This document shows positions 1 to 8,238 of a DNA stretch of 30,902 nt, one piece after another. Below the pieces are notes generated by a model that made no database searches, had not been told where the DNA came from, and saw nothing but the letters and a program-made list of their open reading frames with translations. The DNA is from H111-94 sp034436045. Its GTDB lineage: Bacteria; Chloroflexota; Ktedonobacteria; Ktedonobacterales; Ktedonobacteraceae. Within the stretch, counting starts at the first letter, position 1. Each line of letters starts with the position of its first letter. The stretch lies in contig DAOTVZ010000314.1 in assembly GCA_034436045.1 (NCBI GenBank), positions 1-30,902 on the forward strand, given 5' to 3'. Position numbers and translations under genes: made by a program.

Positions 1-1
1 G

Positions 2-1183
2 GTGCGCCCCGGCGGCTGGCTGGCGTTGATATTGCCCGACGCGCTGCTGGCGCGCATCAATGCCTCCGAAGAACGGCGACGCCTGCTGGCCGAAACTAGC
101 GTGCAACACCTCTGGCATCTCGCATCCGTTTTCGAGGCTCAGGTGGGAGCGGTGGTGCTGATCGCGCAGAAACGCCCGCCTGAACCTCATCATCACATTC
201 TATGGGTTCGGCAACGCTGGTCGGTGGAGCAGCAACAGCTTCCAGGTGAGCAGACTGTCAGCCAGTCCTTACTGGCCGGGCAGCCACATGCCGAACTGCG
301 CTACCTGCTTGGCCAGCCCACTGACATATTGCCCATTCGCCTGCACAGCTATCTCTGCCGTGTCCCGCTTGAGCAGGACACGTGTTTGTTCGACCCGCTG
401 GAAAAACTGGTCGTGGTGCATCGCGGCGAGGAACTGGGCAAGGATCATAGCGCATTATTGTCCGAGCGTCCAGCCGAAACAACAGAAGAGCATTATACGG
501 TGCTGCGCGGTGGCTGCGACCTGCGGCCCTACGCTCTGATGCTGAGTCAGTGCTGGCTGGCGCGCCATCAGATTGCCAAACCATTGCAGCGTTATCAGGG
601 GCCAAAACTGCTGGTGGTTAAGAGTACACCCTACCTGCAAGGGGCGCTGGACACGCAGCAGCACGTGGTTCTGCAAACGCTCTACCTGCTCACGCTACAT
701 AACGCGGGGCCTCCGACCGCCAGGGATCAGACCTCGACCAATGAGATGGATACCCTCTATTTTTTGTTGGCGTTGCTCAATTCTCGTCTTCTACGCGATT
801 ATGTCTATATCCTGTATACCGCGTATAAATGGGTGCAGCCCCAGATTGAGCAGCATGTATTGAGACAATTGCCGATCCCGCGTGCCGAACTGATCGATGC
901 CAGGAGCAGGCGTGAGATCATCGAGCGGGCCAGAGCGCTGGAGCAGCAGGCGCGGGCGTGGCTGCGTTGTCAGGGTGACAAAGACATAGCCGACGGTGAT
1001 ATGATTACTACAGGTGAGAATGGGGGGAATGCTGGCGGCGTTCTCTGCGTTCCACCACACTGTTACCACCAGCATGGGTACCAATCTCTCTATGAGCAAC
1101 AGGAGCAGGCGATTCGCGCGCTCTATACAAAAATTTTGCAACAGACAGAACAGATAGACAAAGGAGTCGTGTACTATGGCTGA
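2..1183 (+). CDS. N6-adenine DNA methyltransferase, C-terminal part (partial at window edge)
   Basis: The reading frame is open to the window edge, so the N-terminal catalytic half, including the NPPY motif, lies outside. The first visible residues (RPGGWLALILPDALL) resemble the stretch after the catalytic motif in Eco57I/TaqI-type adenine methyltransferases, where a 'GG' loop is followed by a strand ending in P. The segment around nt 765-890 (LLALLNSRLLRDY ... LRQLPIP) is typical of the TaqI-like C-terminal specificity domain that reads the DNA target. I infer DNA N6-adenine methylation, either as an orphan enzyme or as part of a type II/IIG restriction-modification system. No separate nuclease gene is visible downstream. 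The gene ends by overlapping the cobalamin-binding subunit by 8 nt, which suggests co-transcription. Family confidence is moderate because the diagnostic motifs are missing. Confidence 0.72.
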   Translation: MRPGGWLALILPDALLARINASEERRRLLAETSVQHLWHLASVFEAQVGAVVLIAQKRPPEPHHHILWVRQRWSVEQQQLPGEQTVSQSLLAGQPHAELRYLLGQPTDILPIRLHSYLCRVPLEQDTCLFDPLEKLVVVHRGEELGKDHSALLSERPAETTEEHYTVLRGGCDLRPYALMLSQCWLARHQIAKPLQRYQGPKLLVVKSTPYLQGALDTQQHVVLQTLYLLTLHNAGPPTARDQTSTNEMDTLYFLLALLNSRLLRDYVYILYTAYKWVQPQIEQHVLRQLPIPRAELIDARSRREIIERARALEQQARAWLRCQGDKDIADGDMITTGENGGNAGGVLCVPPHCYHQHGYQSLYEQQEQAIRALYTKILQQTEQIDKGVVYYG

Positions 1184-1595
1184 TCGTCCGATACGTGTTC
1201 TGGTAGCGAAACCGGGCCTGGATGGGCATGATCGTGGTGCGAAGGTACTTGCCCGCGCCTTGCGTGATGCCGGCATGGAGGTCATTTACACTGGCATTCG
1301 GCAGACGCCGGAAATGATTGTTGAGGCGGCCATTCAGGAAGACGTGGATGCCATTTTGCTGAGCATTCTGTCCGGTGCGCATATGGCCATTTTCCCGCGC
1401 ATTATGGAACTTTTGAAGGAGAATAACGTCGATGATGTGCTGGTCGCGGCGGGCGGCATTCTGCCGGATGAAGATATTCCTGCCATCAAGGCGATGGGCA
1501 TTAAGGGCTGCTTCGGGCCGGGCACGCCGACCGACGAGATCATTCAGTTTGTGCGCGAGAATATTCACCCCGACCGACTCAAGGTTGAAGCGTAG
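1176..1595 (+). CDS. Cobalamin-binding subunit of methylmalonyl-CoA mutase type
   Basis: This 139-aa protein is a stand-alone B12-binding domain. The DxHxxG cobalamin-binding motif is at D16-H18-G21 (GLDGHDRG). The conserved Ser/Leu patch (LSILSGAH) and the GG...FGPGTP region complete the Rossmann-like fold. Such proteins are the small subunit of acyl-CoA mutases, which rearrange methylmalonyl-CoA and succinyl-CoA or related acyl-CoAs. The large TIM-barrel subunit is not in this window. The ATG at 1176 has AAGGAG at 1161-1166. The next gene is MeaB, the GTPase chaperone of this mutase, only 8 nt further on, which supports the assignment. The acyl-CoA substrate cannot be decided from this domain, and isobutyryl-CoA or ethylmalonyl-CoA mutase are alternatives. 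Confidence 0.9.
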   Translation: MADRPIRVLVAKPGLDGHDRGAKVLARALRDAGMEVIYTGIRQTPEMIVEAAIQEDVDAILLSILSGAHMAIFPRIMELLKENNVDDVLVAAGGILPDEDIPAIKAMGIKGCFGPGTPTDEIIQFVRENIHPDRLKVEA

Positions 1596-1603
1596 GTGCC
1601 GCC

Positions 1604-2551
1604 TTGCAGAATATTGTAGAACGCCTTCTCAGCGGAGACCGGCGCGCGCTGGCTCGCATGGTGACGCTGATCGAAAATGAAGTTCCCCAGGCCCAACGCT
1701 ATCTGGCCGAGCTGCACCAGTACGCCGGGAAAGCGCATATTGTCGGCGTGACCGGCGCGCCGGGTGCGGGCAAGAGTACCCTGGTCACGCAACTGGTGCG
1801 TGAACTGCGGCGGCGCGACTGCAAGATTGGCGTGATCGCTGTTGACCCGACCAGTCCCTTCACGGGTGGCGCGATCTTAGGTGATCGTATTCGTATGATG
1901 GAACTGGCCGGTGATCCCAACGTTTTTATTCGCAGCATGGCCAGCCGGGGCAGCCTCGGCGGCCTCTCGTCCTCCACGCGCGACGTGGTGCGCGCGATGG
2001 ATGCCGCCGGATATGATCCCATCATCATCGAAACAGTCGGCACCGGTCAGGCCGAGGTCGAGGTTATGCGAGCGGCGCAGACCGTGCTGGTGGTCAGCGC
2101 ACCCGGCATGGGCGACGAGATACAGGCCATCAAAGCGGGTATCCTGGAGATCGCCGATATCTTCGTGGTCAGCAAAATGGACAAGCCGGGAGCCGATCAG
2201 ACGGTGGCCGAACTGGCGATGTTGCTCAGCCTCGACCCCAACCGGCGCAAGACCGCCTGGCGCATCCCCATCATCAAAACCTCGGCCCTCAAGGGACTGG
2301 GTATTGATGAACTGGCCGATGCCATCCAGAAGCACCGCACCTATCTCACTACGAGCGGCATGTGGCAACAGCGCGCCCTGCGCCAGAGCCGTAGCGAGGT
2401 CGAGGCTCTGATCGTGCATACCGTCATGCAAGCTCTGCGCCGCACCATCAGCGAGGATGAATGGAATATGCTTATTGAGCAGATTACAATGCGCGAACGC
2501 GACCCCTATACCGTCGCGCAAGAATTGCTCAAACGCATCGGTCTTTCATAG
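1604..2551 (+). CDS. meaB: MeaB/ArgK-family GTPase, chaperone of methylmalonyl-CoA mutase
   Basis: The 315-aa product has the length and motif order of MeaB (G3E P-loop GTPase). The Walker A loop is at residues 51-58 (GAPGAGKS). An ETVGTGQAEVE segment holds the switch and VGxGQxE signature of the family. SKMD at residues 190-193 takes the place of the usual NKxD guanine-specificity motif. MeaB gates cofactor loading and protects B12-dependent mutases from inactivation. The start is a TTG at 1604, with AGGTG 5 nt upstream overlapping the end of the preceding gene. It sits immediately downstream of the cobalamin subunit, as expected for an operon. It is the last gene of this plus-strand group. 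Confidence 0.93.
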   Translation: MQNIVERLLSGDRRALARMVTLIENEVPQAQRYLAELHQYAGKAHIVGVTGAPGAGKSTLVTQLVRELRRRDCKIGVIAVDPTSPFTGGAILGDRIRMMELAGDPNVFIRSMASRGSLGGLSSSTRDVVRAMDAAGYDPIIIETVGTGQAEVEVMRAAQTVLVVSAPGMGDEIQAIKAGILEIADIFVVSKMDKPGADQTVAELAMLLSLDPNRRKTAWRIPIIKTSALKGLGIDELADAIQKHRTYLTTSGMWQQRALRQSRSEVEALIVHTVMQALRRTISEDEWNMLIEQITMRERDPYTVAQELLKRIGLS

Positions 2552-2602
2552 CACAAACGTTATGGGCAACAATTATGAATTTTTCAAACAGGAGTGGTAA
2601 TT

Positions 2603-2630
2603 CCGTAGGGGTGTGATTGATCACGCCCTG
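2603..2630 (+). repeat. Palindromic intergenic repeat, copy 1
   Basis: The sequence CCGTAGGGGTGTGATTGATC followed by ACGCCCTG matches the repeat family seen at 13020, 13113, 13183, 17612 and 30702. The palindromic core is GGGYGTGATTGATCACGCCC, with one arm base changed (C to T). It lies 3' of meaB between convergent genes. Confidence 0.75.
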
Positions 2631-2677
2631 AGAGGGCGGCGAGGGTTCGATGGTGAAAATTTATCATCACACCCTGC

Positions 2678-2716
2678 CTGCCCGTCGGGTCGCTCCCAGA
2701 GCGGGACGACGGGCAG
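2678..2716. terminator. Stem-loop between convergent genes, possible bidirectional terminator
   Basis: Perfect 10-bp arms CTGCCCGTCG (2678-2687) and CGACGGGCAG (2707-2716) enclose an inner CGCTC/GAGCG stem. There is no long T-run on either side, so it could also be part of the adjacent repeat element, whose CTGCCTGCCCGTC tail it includes. It sits between meaB (plus) and the DUF4097-like gene (minus). Confidence 0.45.
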
Positions 2717-2780
2717 AGATAATTTACCTCAATCAAGCAAAGCGAAGCTGTGCCATCGTAAGATGGCAAGCATGGCGGCC

Positions 2781-3716
2781 TCAGTTTTTGCCAATCATGA
2801 TCGAGCCGCTATCGGTATTGATCCTCAACGATGTGTTGCTCGCCGGATCGTTAGTGAACTGGTTATTGATCGAGCCACTATTAGCTGAGGTGACGATATT
2901 AAACGTTTCATTCCCCGGTAGCTGAACTTTTACCGAACCGCTGCCGGTATCTATCTCCACCTGACTTCCAGCAGCTATTGCACCTTGAAAAGTAATCGAG
3001 CCATCTGCTGTATGAAAGTTTGACGAACCTGCCAGCACCACCTGTTGCAGGTTGATGCTGCCTGGCACATTCACATTTATCTGGCCAGATATCCCATTAA
3101 TGCTGACCGATTGTGCAGCTCCATTAATCACGATATTGGCATTGGCCGGTACAACTACAGTCAGCGAGGCATCATTATTGAACTGTGGTGGAGCGGTAAT
3201 GGTAATCGTATTCCCATCCTGTGCGGCAAAGACACGGGAGAACTCTCCTGGATTGCTGCCCTGGCTACCAGACTGCACCATGACCTGCCCATCCTTGCCC
3301 GCCTGAATCGAAATATTGCCACTCGCGCCGTTAATAATCACATCTGGTGCACCGCCAGATACCTGAAAGGTATTATTACCGTCAAACTGCCCGCCTCCCA
3401 TCATAGGCATTGGATGTTTAAAGAAATATTCCGGCGGTGATACACGTTCTACATGGCTAAACAGCGCCCCCATCCCTCCTATGATTAAAAGTGCCAGCAC
3501 CAGCGGTACCAGAGGGAACCAGAAAGAAGAGCGACGTTGTCTTTGCCTGGATTGCTCGGATACCGGCTGCAACTTCTGGCCGTAGAATGGCCCCTCCATC
3601 ATTACTGGCTGTTCTCGTGGGTCTGAATTAAAGCTCTTCTCAGATGAAAAATCGCTATAGTCTATCTCAGGCTCTCGCTCAGGAAAGAGTTGTTGTGGCT
3701 CCATTTGCTGACCCAT
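2781..3716 (-). CDS. DUF4097-like membrane-anchored beta-repeat protein
   Basis: I do not recognise a specific function. The 311-aa product begins with about 65 hydrophilic residues, followed by one membrane segment at about residues 66-86 (FWFPLVPLVLALLIIGG). The rest is an external or periplasm-facing region rich in Gly, Ser, Asn and Val. Its repeating short strands (VIINGASGNISI, IVINGAAQSVSING, VEIDTGSGSVKV, LRINTDSGSIMI) are typical of the DUF4097/putative adhesin beta-helix fold. Known members are surface or envelope-stress-associated proteins of unclear role. The frame is open further upstream, but the ATG at 3716 is preferred because GAGAGGAG lies 11 nt before it and the upstream residues are unlike a protein N-terminus. 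It is monocistronic, separated from the upstream operon by a hairpin. Confidence 0.75.
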   Translation of the reverse strand: MGQQMEPQQLFPEREPEIDYSDFSSEKSFNSDPREQPVMMEGPFYGQKLQPVSEQSRQRQRRSSFWFPLVPLVLALLIIGGMGALFSHVERVSPPEYFFKHPMPMMGGGQFDGNNTFQVSGGAPDVIINGASGNISIQAGKDGQVMVQSGSQGSNPGEFSRVFAAQDGNTITITAPPQFNNDASLTVVVPANANIVINGAAQSVSINGISGQINVNVPGSINLQQVVLAGSSNFHTADGSITFQGAIAAGSQVEIDTGSGSVKVQLPGNETFNIVTSANSGSINNQFTNDPASNTSLRINTDSGSIMIGKN

Positions 3717-3863
3717 AAATATGCCACTCCTCTCAGCAAAATAGCTATGACACTTTTCTTTTATTGTTAACGTGTATTCTGTGTGTTCCCTGACAGTTGT
3801 ACGTGTGGGAGAAGCCCTGGTTGCAAGGGAACAGAGAAGGTACATGGTAAGAGGCGGGGAAAA

Positions 3864-3909
3864 CATACGGGTCTGGTGAAGAGAGCTACCACCAGACCCT
3901 TTTTGTATG
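3864..3909. terminator. Rho-independent terminator hairpin at end of the ccm operon
   Basis: A perfect 10-bp GC-rich stem has arms GGGTCTGGTG (3869-3878) and CACCAGACCC (3890-3899), with an 11-nt loop. A T5 run (3900-3904) follows on the plus strand. On the minus strand, the direction of the operon ending at 3910, the hairpin is followed by GTATGTTTT. The outer CATAC/GTATG pairs extend it. It probably works in both directions. Confidence 0.75.
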
Positions 3910-4353
3910 CTATGCCCGTTTCAAGCGACTGACAAGCAGAGCGAGGGGCCAGCGCCAGACAAGCAACAGGATGGTGTTGGAGACCAGTGTGATGAGAGCG
4001 AAGGAAAGCGGCGGCACGGCATGATCGACGAAGATGCCACGCAGGGCCATTGCCAGCGGCCACGAGGCCAGCCATGCCAGCGCCGTGCGTCCCGCCATCG
4101 CGCGTGGTCTGACCTCTAAGCCACGCCGATACGCGCCGATGAACGGCGAGACAATAAACCAACCCGCTGCGAAGGGCAACGCCGTTATAATCACCTGCAC
4201 CAGCGAACTCAGTCCTGCAGCCTCGTGATGGCTACGCCGCCCAATTGTCGCAAAGATGATGAAGATGAGAGCATCACCGATAATTAACAGCGGCAGGCGC
4301 GCGCCATCCGACAGCCCCTTGCGCGTCTCCGTTTTCGCATCGTTGGCAGACAT
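3910..4353 (-). CDS. DUF3054 family membrane protein
   Basis: The 147-aa protein has four predicted membrane segments and the DUF3054 signature: an early GDALIFIIFATIGRRSH segment, then a PFAAGWFIVSPFIGAY segment. The biochemical function of the family is unknown. The ATG at 4353 is chosen because AGGAGAAGG lies just upstream. An in-frame ATG at 4377 would add 8 residues but has a poorer site. It is the last gene of the cytochrome c maturation operon, 42 nt after the CcmD-like gene and just before the hairpin at 3864-3909. That placement suggests a membrane role linked to haem or cytochrome assembly, but this is only inference from position. Confidence 0.82.
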   Translation of the reverse strand: MSANDAKTETRKGLSDGARLPLLIIGDALIFIIFATIGRRSHHEAAGLSSLVQVIITALPFAAGWFIVSPFIGAYRRGLEVRPRAMAGRTALAWLASWPLAMALRGIFVDHAVPPLSFALITLVSNTILLLVWRWPLALLVSRLKRA

Positions 4354-4395
4354 AGCCGCCTTCTCCTGTACATCCATAGCTTTTCCCTTTATCTT

Positions 4396-4572
4396 TTACT
4401 GCGCCGTTTCCTTAGTAGTCGGCGCTTTCTCCTGCCGTTCGCGCACCAGTTCTTGCACGGCGGCCAGTTCGGTACGCACGCCGCGAATGCGCAGCATCAC
4501 CACCGCCAGATAGACAAACAAGCCAACCCACGCGATTGCGTAGGCCGCGATCAGATAAGACATCCCTTGCAT
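4396..4572 (-). CDS. ccmD: CcmD-like small membrane protein (58 aa)
   Basis: This short gene encodes one N-terminal membrane helix (YLIAAYAIAWVGLFVYLAVV). It is followed by a basic patch (LRIRGVR) and a charged helix (ELAAVQELVRERQEK), which is the architecture of CcmD. CcmD is the small subunit that helps release haem-loaded CcmE from the CcmABC transporter. The ATG at 4572 is preceded by AAAGGGGGA with good spacing, and a second in-frame ATG lies at 4563. It starts 12 nt after the end of ccmC, exactly where ccmD is found in System I operons. CcmD proteins are poorly conserved, so the call depends on topology and position. Confidence 0.82.
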   Translation of the reverse strand: MQGMSYLIAAYAIAWVGLFVYLAVVMLRIRGVRTELAAVQELVRERQEKAPTTKETAQ

Positions 4573-4584
4573 GATAGTCCCCCT

Positions 4585-5343
4585 TTATTCACCTATCTCA
4601 TATTCAACAGTAGCGCGCAGGCGCTGAGCGAGCGTCTGCATTTTCACCAGTTGATAGAGCTGAATCATCATAAAGCAGTAGAGCAGCGTAAACGTGGTCA
4701 GCGCGACCATCAGGGTGAGCGTGACCGACGGCGGCAGTGCGCCTGCAACACCAATCTCAGCGGCGGGGTGTAGCGTGCGCCACCAGTTGGTCGCCTCGTA
4801 GATAATCGGCACATCGACGACGCCGACCAGCGCCAGCACGGCGGCGGCGCGACCGCTCTCTGGCGTGCGACCCATGTAGCTATGCACCATGATGTAACCG
4901 ACATACATGAACCAGAGAATCAGGCACGCCGTCAGCTTGGGATCCCACGTCCACCAGGTACCCCAGATCGGTCGGCCCCATAGCGAACCGAGAATGATCG
5001 CCAGCGTGAGAAAGACGATGCCGACTTCGCTGGCCGCACGCCCCAGGATATCCCACCGCTCATCGCGTTTGAGCAGATAGACCACGCCTGCTACGGCCAT
5101 AATGACGAATGAGAGCATGCCAAGCCAGGCCATCGGCACGTGAAAGTAGAAGATGCGCTGCGGCGGCCCTTGCACGGCGTCGGTCGGGGCATAGATAAAG
5201 ATCATCCAGAGGGAGATCAGCATGCCGACGAAGGAGAGCGCGCCTAGAATGAGCGAGGCGACAGGCAGGTCGGCCTTCTTGCCGCTACTGATGGTCTTGT
5301 CTCGTACCTGCTCCAGGCCCGTAGCGCGATTTGCTATAGCCAT
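4585..5343 (-). CDS. ccmC: Haem transporter/handling protein CcmC
   Basis: The 252-aa integral membrane protein has about six membrane helices and the haem-handling tryptophan-rich (WWD) motif at residues 122-134 (WGRPIWGTWWTWD). Flanking histidines in FHVP (H68) and in VHSYMG match the external haem ligands of CcmC. CcmC works with CcmAB to load haem on CcmE outside the cytoplasmic membrane. The ATG at 5343 has GAGGAA upstream and lies 5 nt after the ccmB stop. The length is normal for CcmC and too short for CcsA/ResC or CcmF. Confidence 0.93.
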   Translation of the reverse strand: MAIANRATGLEQVRDKTISSGKKADLPVASLILGALSFVGMLISLWMIFIYAPTDAVQGPPQRIFYFHVPMAWLGMLSFVIMAVAGVVYLLKRDERWDILGRAASEVGIVFLTLAIILGSLWGRPIWGTWWTWDPKLTACLILWFMYVGYIMVHSYMGRTPESGRAAAVLALVGVVDVPIIYEATNWWRTLHPAAEIGVAGALPPSVTLTLMVALTTFTLLYCFMMIQLYQLVKMQTLAQRLRATVEYEIGE

Positions 5344-5348
5344 AATCG

Positions 5349-6053
5349 TTATTCCTCTATTACATACTCAAACACGAGCATCGAGATGCTCAAAAAGATC
5401 ACATCAAAGGCGATAATCAGACCCAGCCAGGGTGGCTCGTTGGCAACCGGGGCCAGCAGGTCCTCGGTCAGGCGTACCGCGCCAATGACCACCGGCACAA
5501 TCAACGGAAACACTAGAATCGGTAACAACAACTCGCGCGCGCGCGTCGCTGCCGCCATCGCCGAAAAGAGCGTGCCGACCGTCGCAATGCCCAGTGAGCC
5601 GAGCAGCACAACCGGTACTAGCGCTCCCACGAGCAGTGGCACATCGAACAACACTGCGAAAACGGGCAGCGCGACTATCTCCACAACGCCAATAAACAGC
5701 AAATTCCCCAAAAGTTTTGCCAGATAGATCGCTTTGCGGTCTACCGGACAGAGCAGCAGGCGATCCATTGAACCCTTTTCGCGCTCTGCCGTGATTGTGC
5801 GCCCCAACCCCAACAGACTGGCGAAGACGAATGCGATCCACAGCGCCCCTGGGGCCACCGCCGCTTTGTTGTCAACACGCAGGTCAAAGGCAAAGTTGAA
5901 GATGACCAGCACCAGCAGCGCGAAGAGCGCCATCCCAGTCCAGGTCTGCTTGCTACGCAACTCGTAGCGAATATCCTTCCAGAGAATCGCCCATACCTGT
6001 GTCAAAAATATGTGCGCATTGCCTATTATGCTTGTTGTTCCTGTCTCATCCAT
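5349..6053 (-). CDS. ccmB: Haem exporter permease CcmB
   Basis: The product is 234 aa with six hydrophobic segments and the family's conserved N-terminal WKDIRYELRSKQTW region, then FGLGRTIT-like TLGRTITAEREKGS and LLLCPVDRKAIYLAK segments. CcmB is the membrane subunit that pairs with the CcmA ATPase. The start is uncertain. ATG 6053 leaves a normal-sized lead before the first conserved block but has no clear ribosome site. An upstream GTG at 6143 would add 30 residues unlike CcmB. With ATG 6053 the gap after ccmA is 125 nt, unusually large for this otherwise packed operon. Confidence 0.88.
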   Translation of the reverse strand: MDETGTTSIIGNAHIFLTQVWAILWKDIRYELRSKQTWTGMALFALLVLVIFNFAFDLRVDNKAAVAPGALWIAFVFASLLGLGRTITAEREKGSMDRLLLCPVDRKAIYLAKLLGNLLFIGVVEIVALPVFAVLFDVPLLVGALVPVVLLGSLGIATVGTLFSAMAAATRARELLLPILVFPLIVPVVIGAVRLTEDLLAPVANEPPWLGLIIAFDVIFLSISMLVFEYVIEE

Positions 6054-6178
6054 CGGGTTCACATCATGAACTTCGCCAGGCAAAAGCGGGCATCCTGTCC
6101 TTACGGAATGGTTCCATCGCCGATTTAGCCTGGAAAATTTCACTATCGCAGGTATTCCTGTCCATCATTCAGCCACAC

Positions 6179-6886
6179 TTATCTCACCATTTCTTCAAAG
6201 GCGCGGCGCGCGCCCGCCGGTTCCAGTGAGGCAGTCGCCTGCTGATACACAATACGTCCATTCGCCAGCATTACGATCTGATTACCCAGGTGCAAGGCAC
6301 GTTCCAACTGGTGCGTGGTGAAGAGCGTCGTGCCGCCGCGCTCCGTGTGTTGCTCAAGCAGGCGCTCAATCAAGGCCAGACCCTCGCTATCCAGTCCGGT
6401 ATCCGGTTCATCCAGCAGCAGCAATTGCGGACGATGCAGCAAGGCGCGCGCCCAGGCCAGGCGCTGCACCTGTCCACGCGAAAAGGTTGCCACGCGATCA
6501 CGCGCGCGCCTTTCCAGACCCACCTCACCTAGCAGAGATAGTGCCCGTTCGCGCGCGGATGGCACGCTGTACATGCTGGCAAAGAACAGCAGGTTCTCCA
6601 GCGCTGTTAGTTCCTCATATAAGTAGGGCTGGTGGGCCACGAAACCGACGAGATGGCGTATCTGCTGCGCATCTTGCCGCAGGTCGTAGTGCGCAAGGGT
6701 TACTGTTCCGGCATCTGGCTTCGTCAACGCAGCCAGGATGCGCAGCAAGGTGGTTTTGCCCGCGCCATTTGCGCCCAACAGAGCCATCCGCTGCCCGCGC
6801 GCCAGTTCCAGGTTGATGCCGCGCAGCACCGGCTTTAAGGCGAAGCTCTTCTTCAGTCCATGTATCGCCAGATAGGGATCACTCAC
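6179..6886 (-). CDS. ccmA: Haem exporter ATP-binding protein CcmA
   Basis: The 235-aa ABC ATPase has Walker A at residues 38-45 (GANGAGKT), a variant signature FSRGQ at 135-139, Walker B ending D159-E160 and the switch His at 192. The short length and the FSRGQ signature are typical of CcmA. With CcmB and CcmC it drives release of haem-bound CcmE. The start is a GTG at 6886. It overlaps the TGA of the upstream gene by 4 nt (GTGA), pointing to translational coupling. Confidence 0.93.
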   Translation of the reverse strand: MSDPYLAIHGLKKSFALKPVLRGINLELARGQRMALLGANGAGKTTLLRILAALTKPDAGTVTLAHYDLRQDAQQIRHLVGFVAHQPYLYEELTALENLLFFASMYSVPSARERALSLLGEVGLERRARDRVATFSRGQVQRLAWARALLHRPQLLLLDEPDTGLDSEGLALIERLLEQHTERGGTTLFTTHQLERALHLGNQIVMLANGRIVYQQATASLEPAGARRAFEEMVR

Positions 6887-8238
6887 CGATGTGTCATCTC
6901 CTGCTCGCGCATGAGCGCACGCAAACGCGCCTTCGTTTTCGAGCGCCGCGCCTGGTAATCCGCCTTCGAGAGCTTGCCCGCCTCGTAAGCCTTATCCAGT
7001 TCCAACAAATCTTTCAGTAATGCCTCTTGTGTGCTATGTTGTTTGCTGACATGCTCCCGTTCTATATATTCATGATGTTCCGCTTTCTCTGCTCTTTCCA
7101 TCTTTTCCGTCTTTGCTCGTTTCTGTTCATGCAGCGTCTTGCCCTTCGCATGAGTGTTACGCCTGGCACGAGCGTTCTGCCAGCGATAGACGAAGGCTGT
7201 CACCACGATGATAGCACACATCAGCAACAAAGCCACCACCAGCCAGAGCAGTCCTGTGTTGGTTTGAACCGGCACAGTGACGGTGGGCGGCAGATGCAAG
7301 CCGTTGAGCGCGACATGGAAGCCCTGATTTGCCAGCAGGTTGCTCCCTTTAAAAACGTGATAGGGCTGGTTATTGACGGTCAGCAGGCCCGATGAGGTGA
7401 GCAGCGCTGAATTGGCCTGCAGGTCGGGCGGCACCAGCACGGAGATGGCAACGGTGGGATAGAATGCCGTATAGCTGAAATCGTAAGTGGTTGAACTGTA
7501 CGGTACGTCGAACGAGAAGGCCAGTTGCGAGGTGCCAGGCAATAGTGCCACGTTGGACGCGAAGCCCTGATCGACTTGAATGACGGTATAGCCACCGAAG
7601 CCCTGACTCAAGGTGACGTTGCGCGCGCCCTTCGGCAGCGAGAAGAGCAGCGCGTTCGGCTTGCCCTTGCTGGCATCCAGCGAACCGACGTAAGTATAGT
7701 GATTGAGATTCTCGAAATCAAAAAATTCAGAGATAGTGATAAGACCCTTTTGCACATCCGGCTCGTGAAACAAGATCATGGTATCGACAACGGCCAGCTT
7801 CGAGCTATCGGATGTCGCGTCATACACCGTCAGGTTCAACTGTTGCACCGGCTTCGTATCCAGCGTAATCGTATCGGTCACGTATTGCGCACCCTGATAG
7901 TTGATGTAAACAGCATAGTTGAGTGTTTTGTCGGTCGAAAGATTAGGGAAGTTATAATTGCCATGCGCATCCGTAATCGTCGTCGCCAGATCGCTGCCGT
8001 TGCCAAGCTGAGCCACCTGCAATGTCACTTTCTGGCCTGCCAGTGGTGCGTTATTCCTTGTGCCGTCCAGCAACTGTCCATAGATACGTCCATTGCCCGT
8101 CATCGCTACATGGGCCGAGGCTGTTGGAGAGAGCAGGAAAAAGAATAGCATATTACACAGCAAAGTCAGTGTAAGCAGAACGGCTGTAATGGGAGATAGT
8201 ATTCGATTTTCAGATTTTTTACTCAGCAGTTTCTTCAT
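6883..8238 (-). CDS. Membrane-anchored carboxypeptidase-regulatory-like protein in ccm operon
   Basis: The 451-aa protein starts with a signal sequence (hydrophobic residues 18-37, then SAHVAM). An exported beta-sandwich of the carboxypeptidase-regulatory/CNA-B type follows at about 50-130 (GRIYGQLLDGT, ITDAHGNYNFPNL). A second exported region without recognisable motifs runs to about 325, then one membrane helix at about 331-353. The cytoplasmic tail is highly charged and ends in a SHOCT-like LLELDKAYEAGKLSKADYQARR helix pair. No enzyme motif is visible. It lies between the CcmI-like gene (20-nt overlap) and ccmA (4-nt overlap), so it is very probably made with the Ccm proteins. A scaffold or apocytochrome-handling role is a guess. 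CAGGAG precedes the ATG. Confidence 0.75.
   Translation of the reverse strand: MKKLLSKKSENRILSPITAVLLTLTLLCNMLFFFLLSPTASAHVAMTGNGRIYGQLLDGTRNNAPLAGQKVTLQVAQLGNGSDLATTITDAHGNYNFPNLSTDKTLNYAVYINYQGAQYVTDTITLDTKPVQQLNLTVYDATSDSSKLAVVDTMILFHEPDVQKGLITISEFFDFENLNHYTYVGSLDASKGKPNALLFSLPKGARNVTLSQGFGGYTVIQVDQGFASNVALLPGTSQLAFSFDVPYSSTTYDFSYTAFYPTVAISVLVPPDLQANSALLTSSGLLTVNNQPYHVFKGSNLLANQGFHVALNGLHLPPTVTVPVQTNTGLLWLVVALLLMCAIIVVTAFVYRWQNARARRNTHAKGKTLHEQKRAKTEKMERAEKAEHHEYIEREHVSKQHSTQEALLKDLLELDKAYEAGKLSKADYQARRSKTKARLRALMREQEMTHR

Noticed and set aside
1008..1568. Long minus-strand frame opposite the cobalamin-subunit gene
   Set aside because: It is the antisense shadow of well-recognised genes, without a ribosome site or family motif. 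The same holds for other overlapping frames such as 1877-2521 and 22974-23492.
2613..2925. Two plus-strand frames (2613-2888, 2650-2925)
   Set aside because: They run over the repeat and the opposite strand of the DUF4097-like gene and show no recognisable domain.
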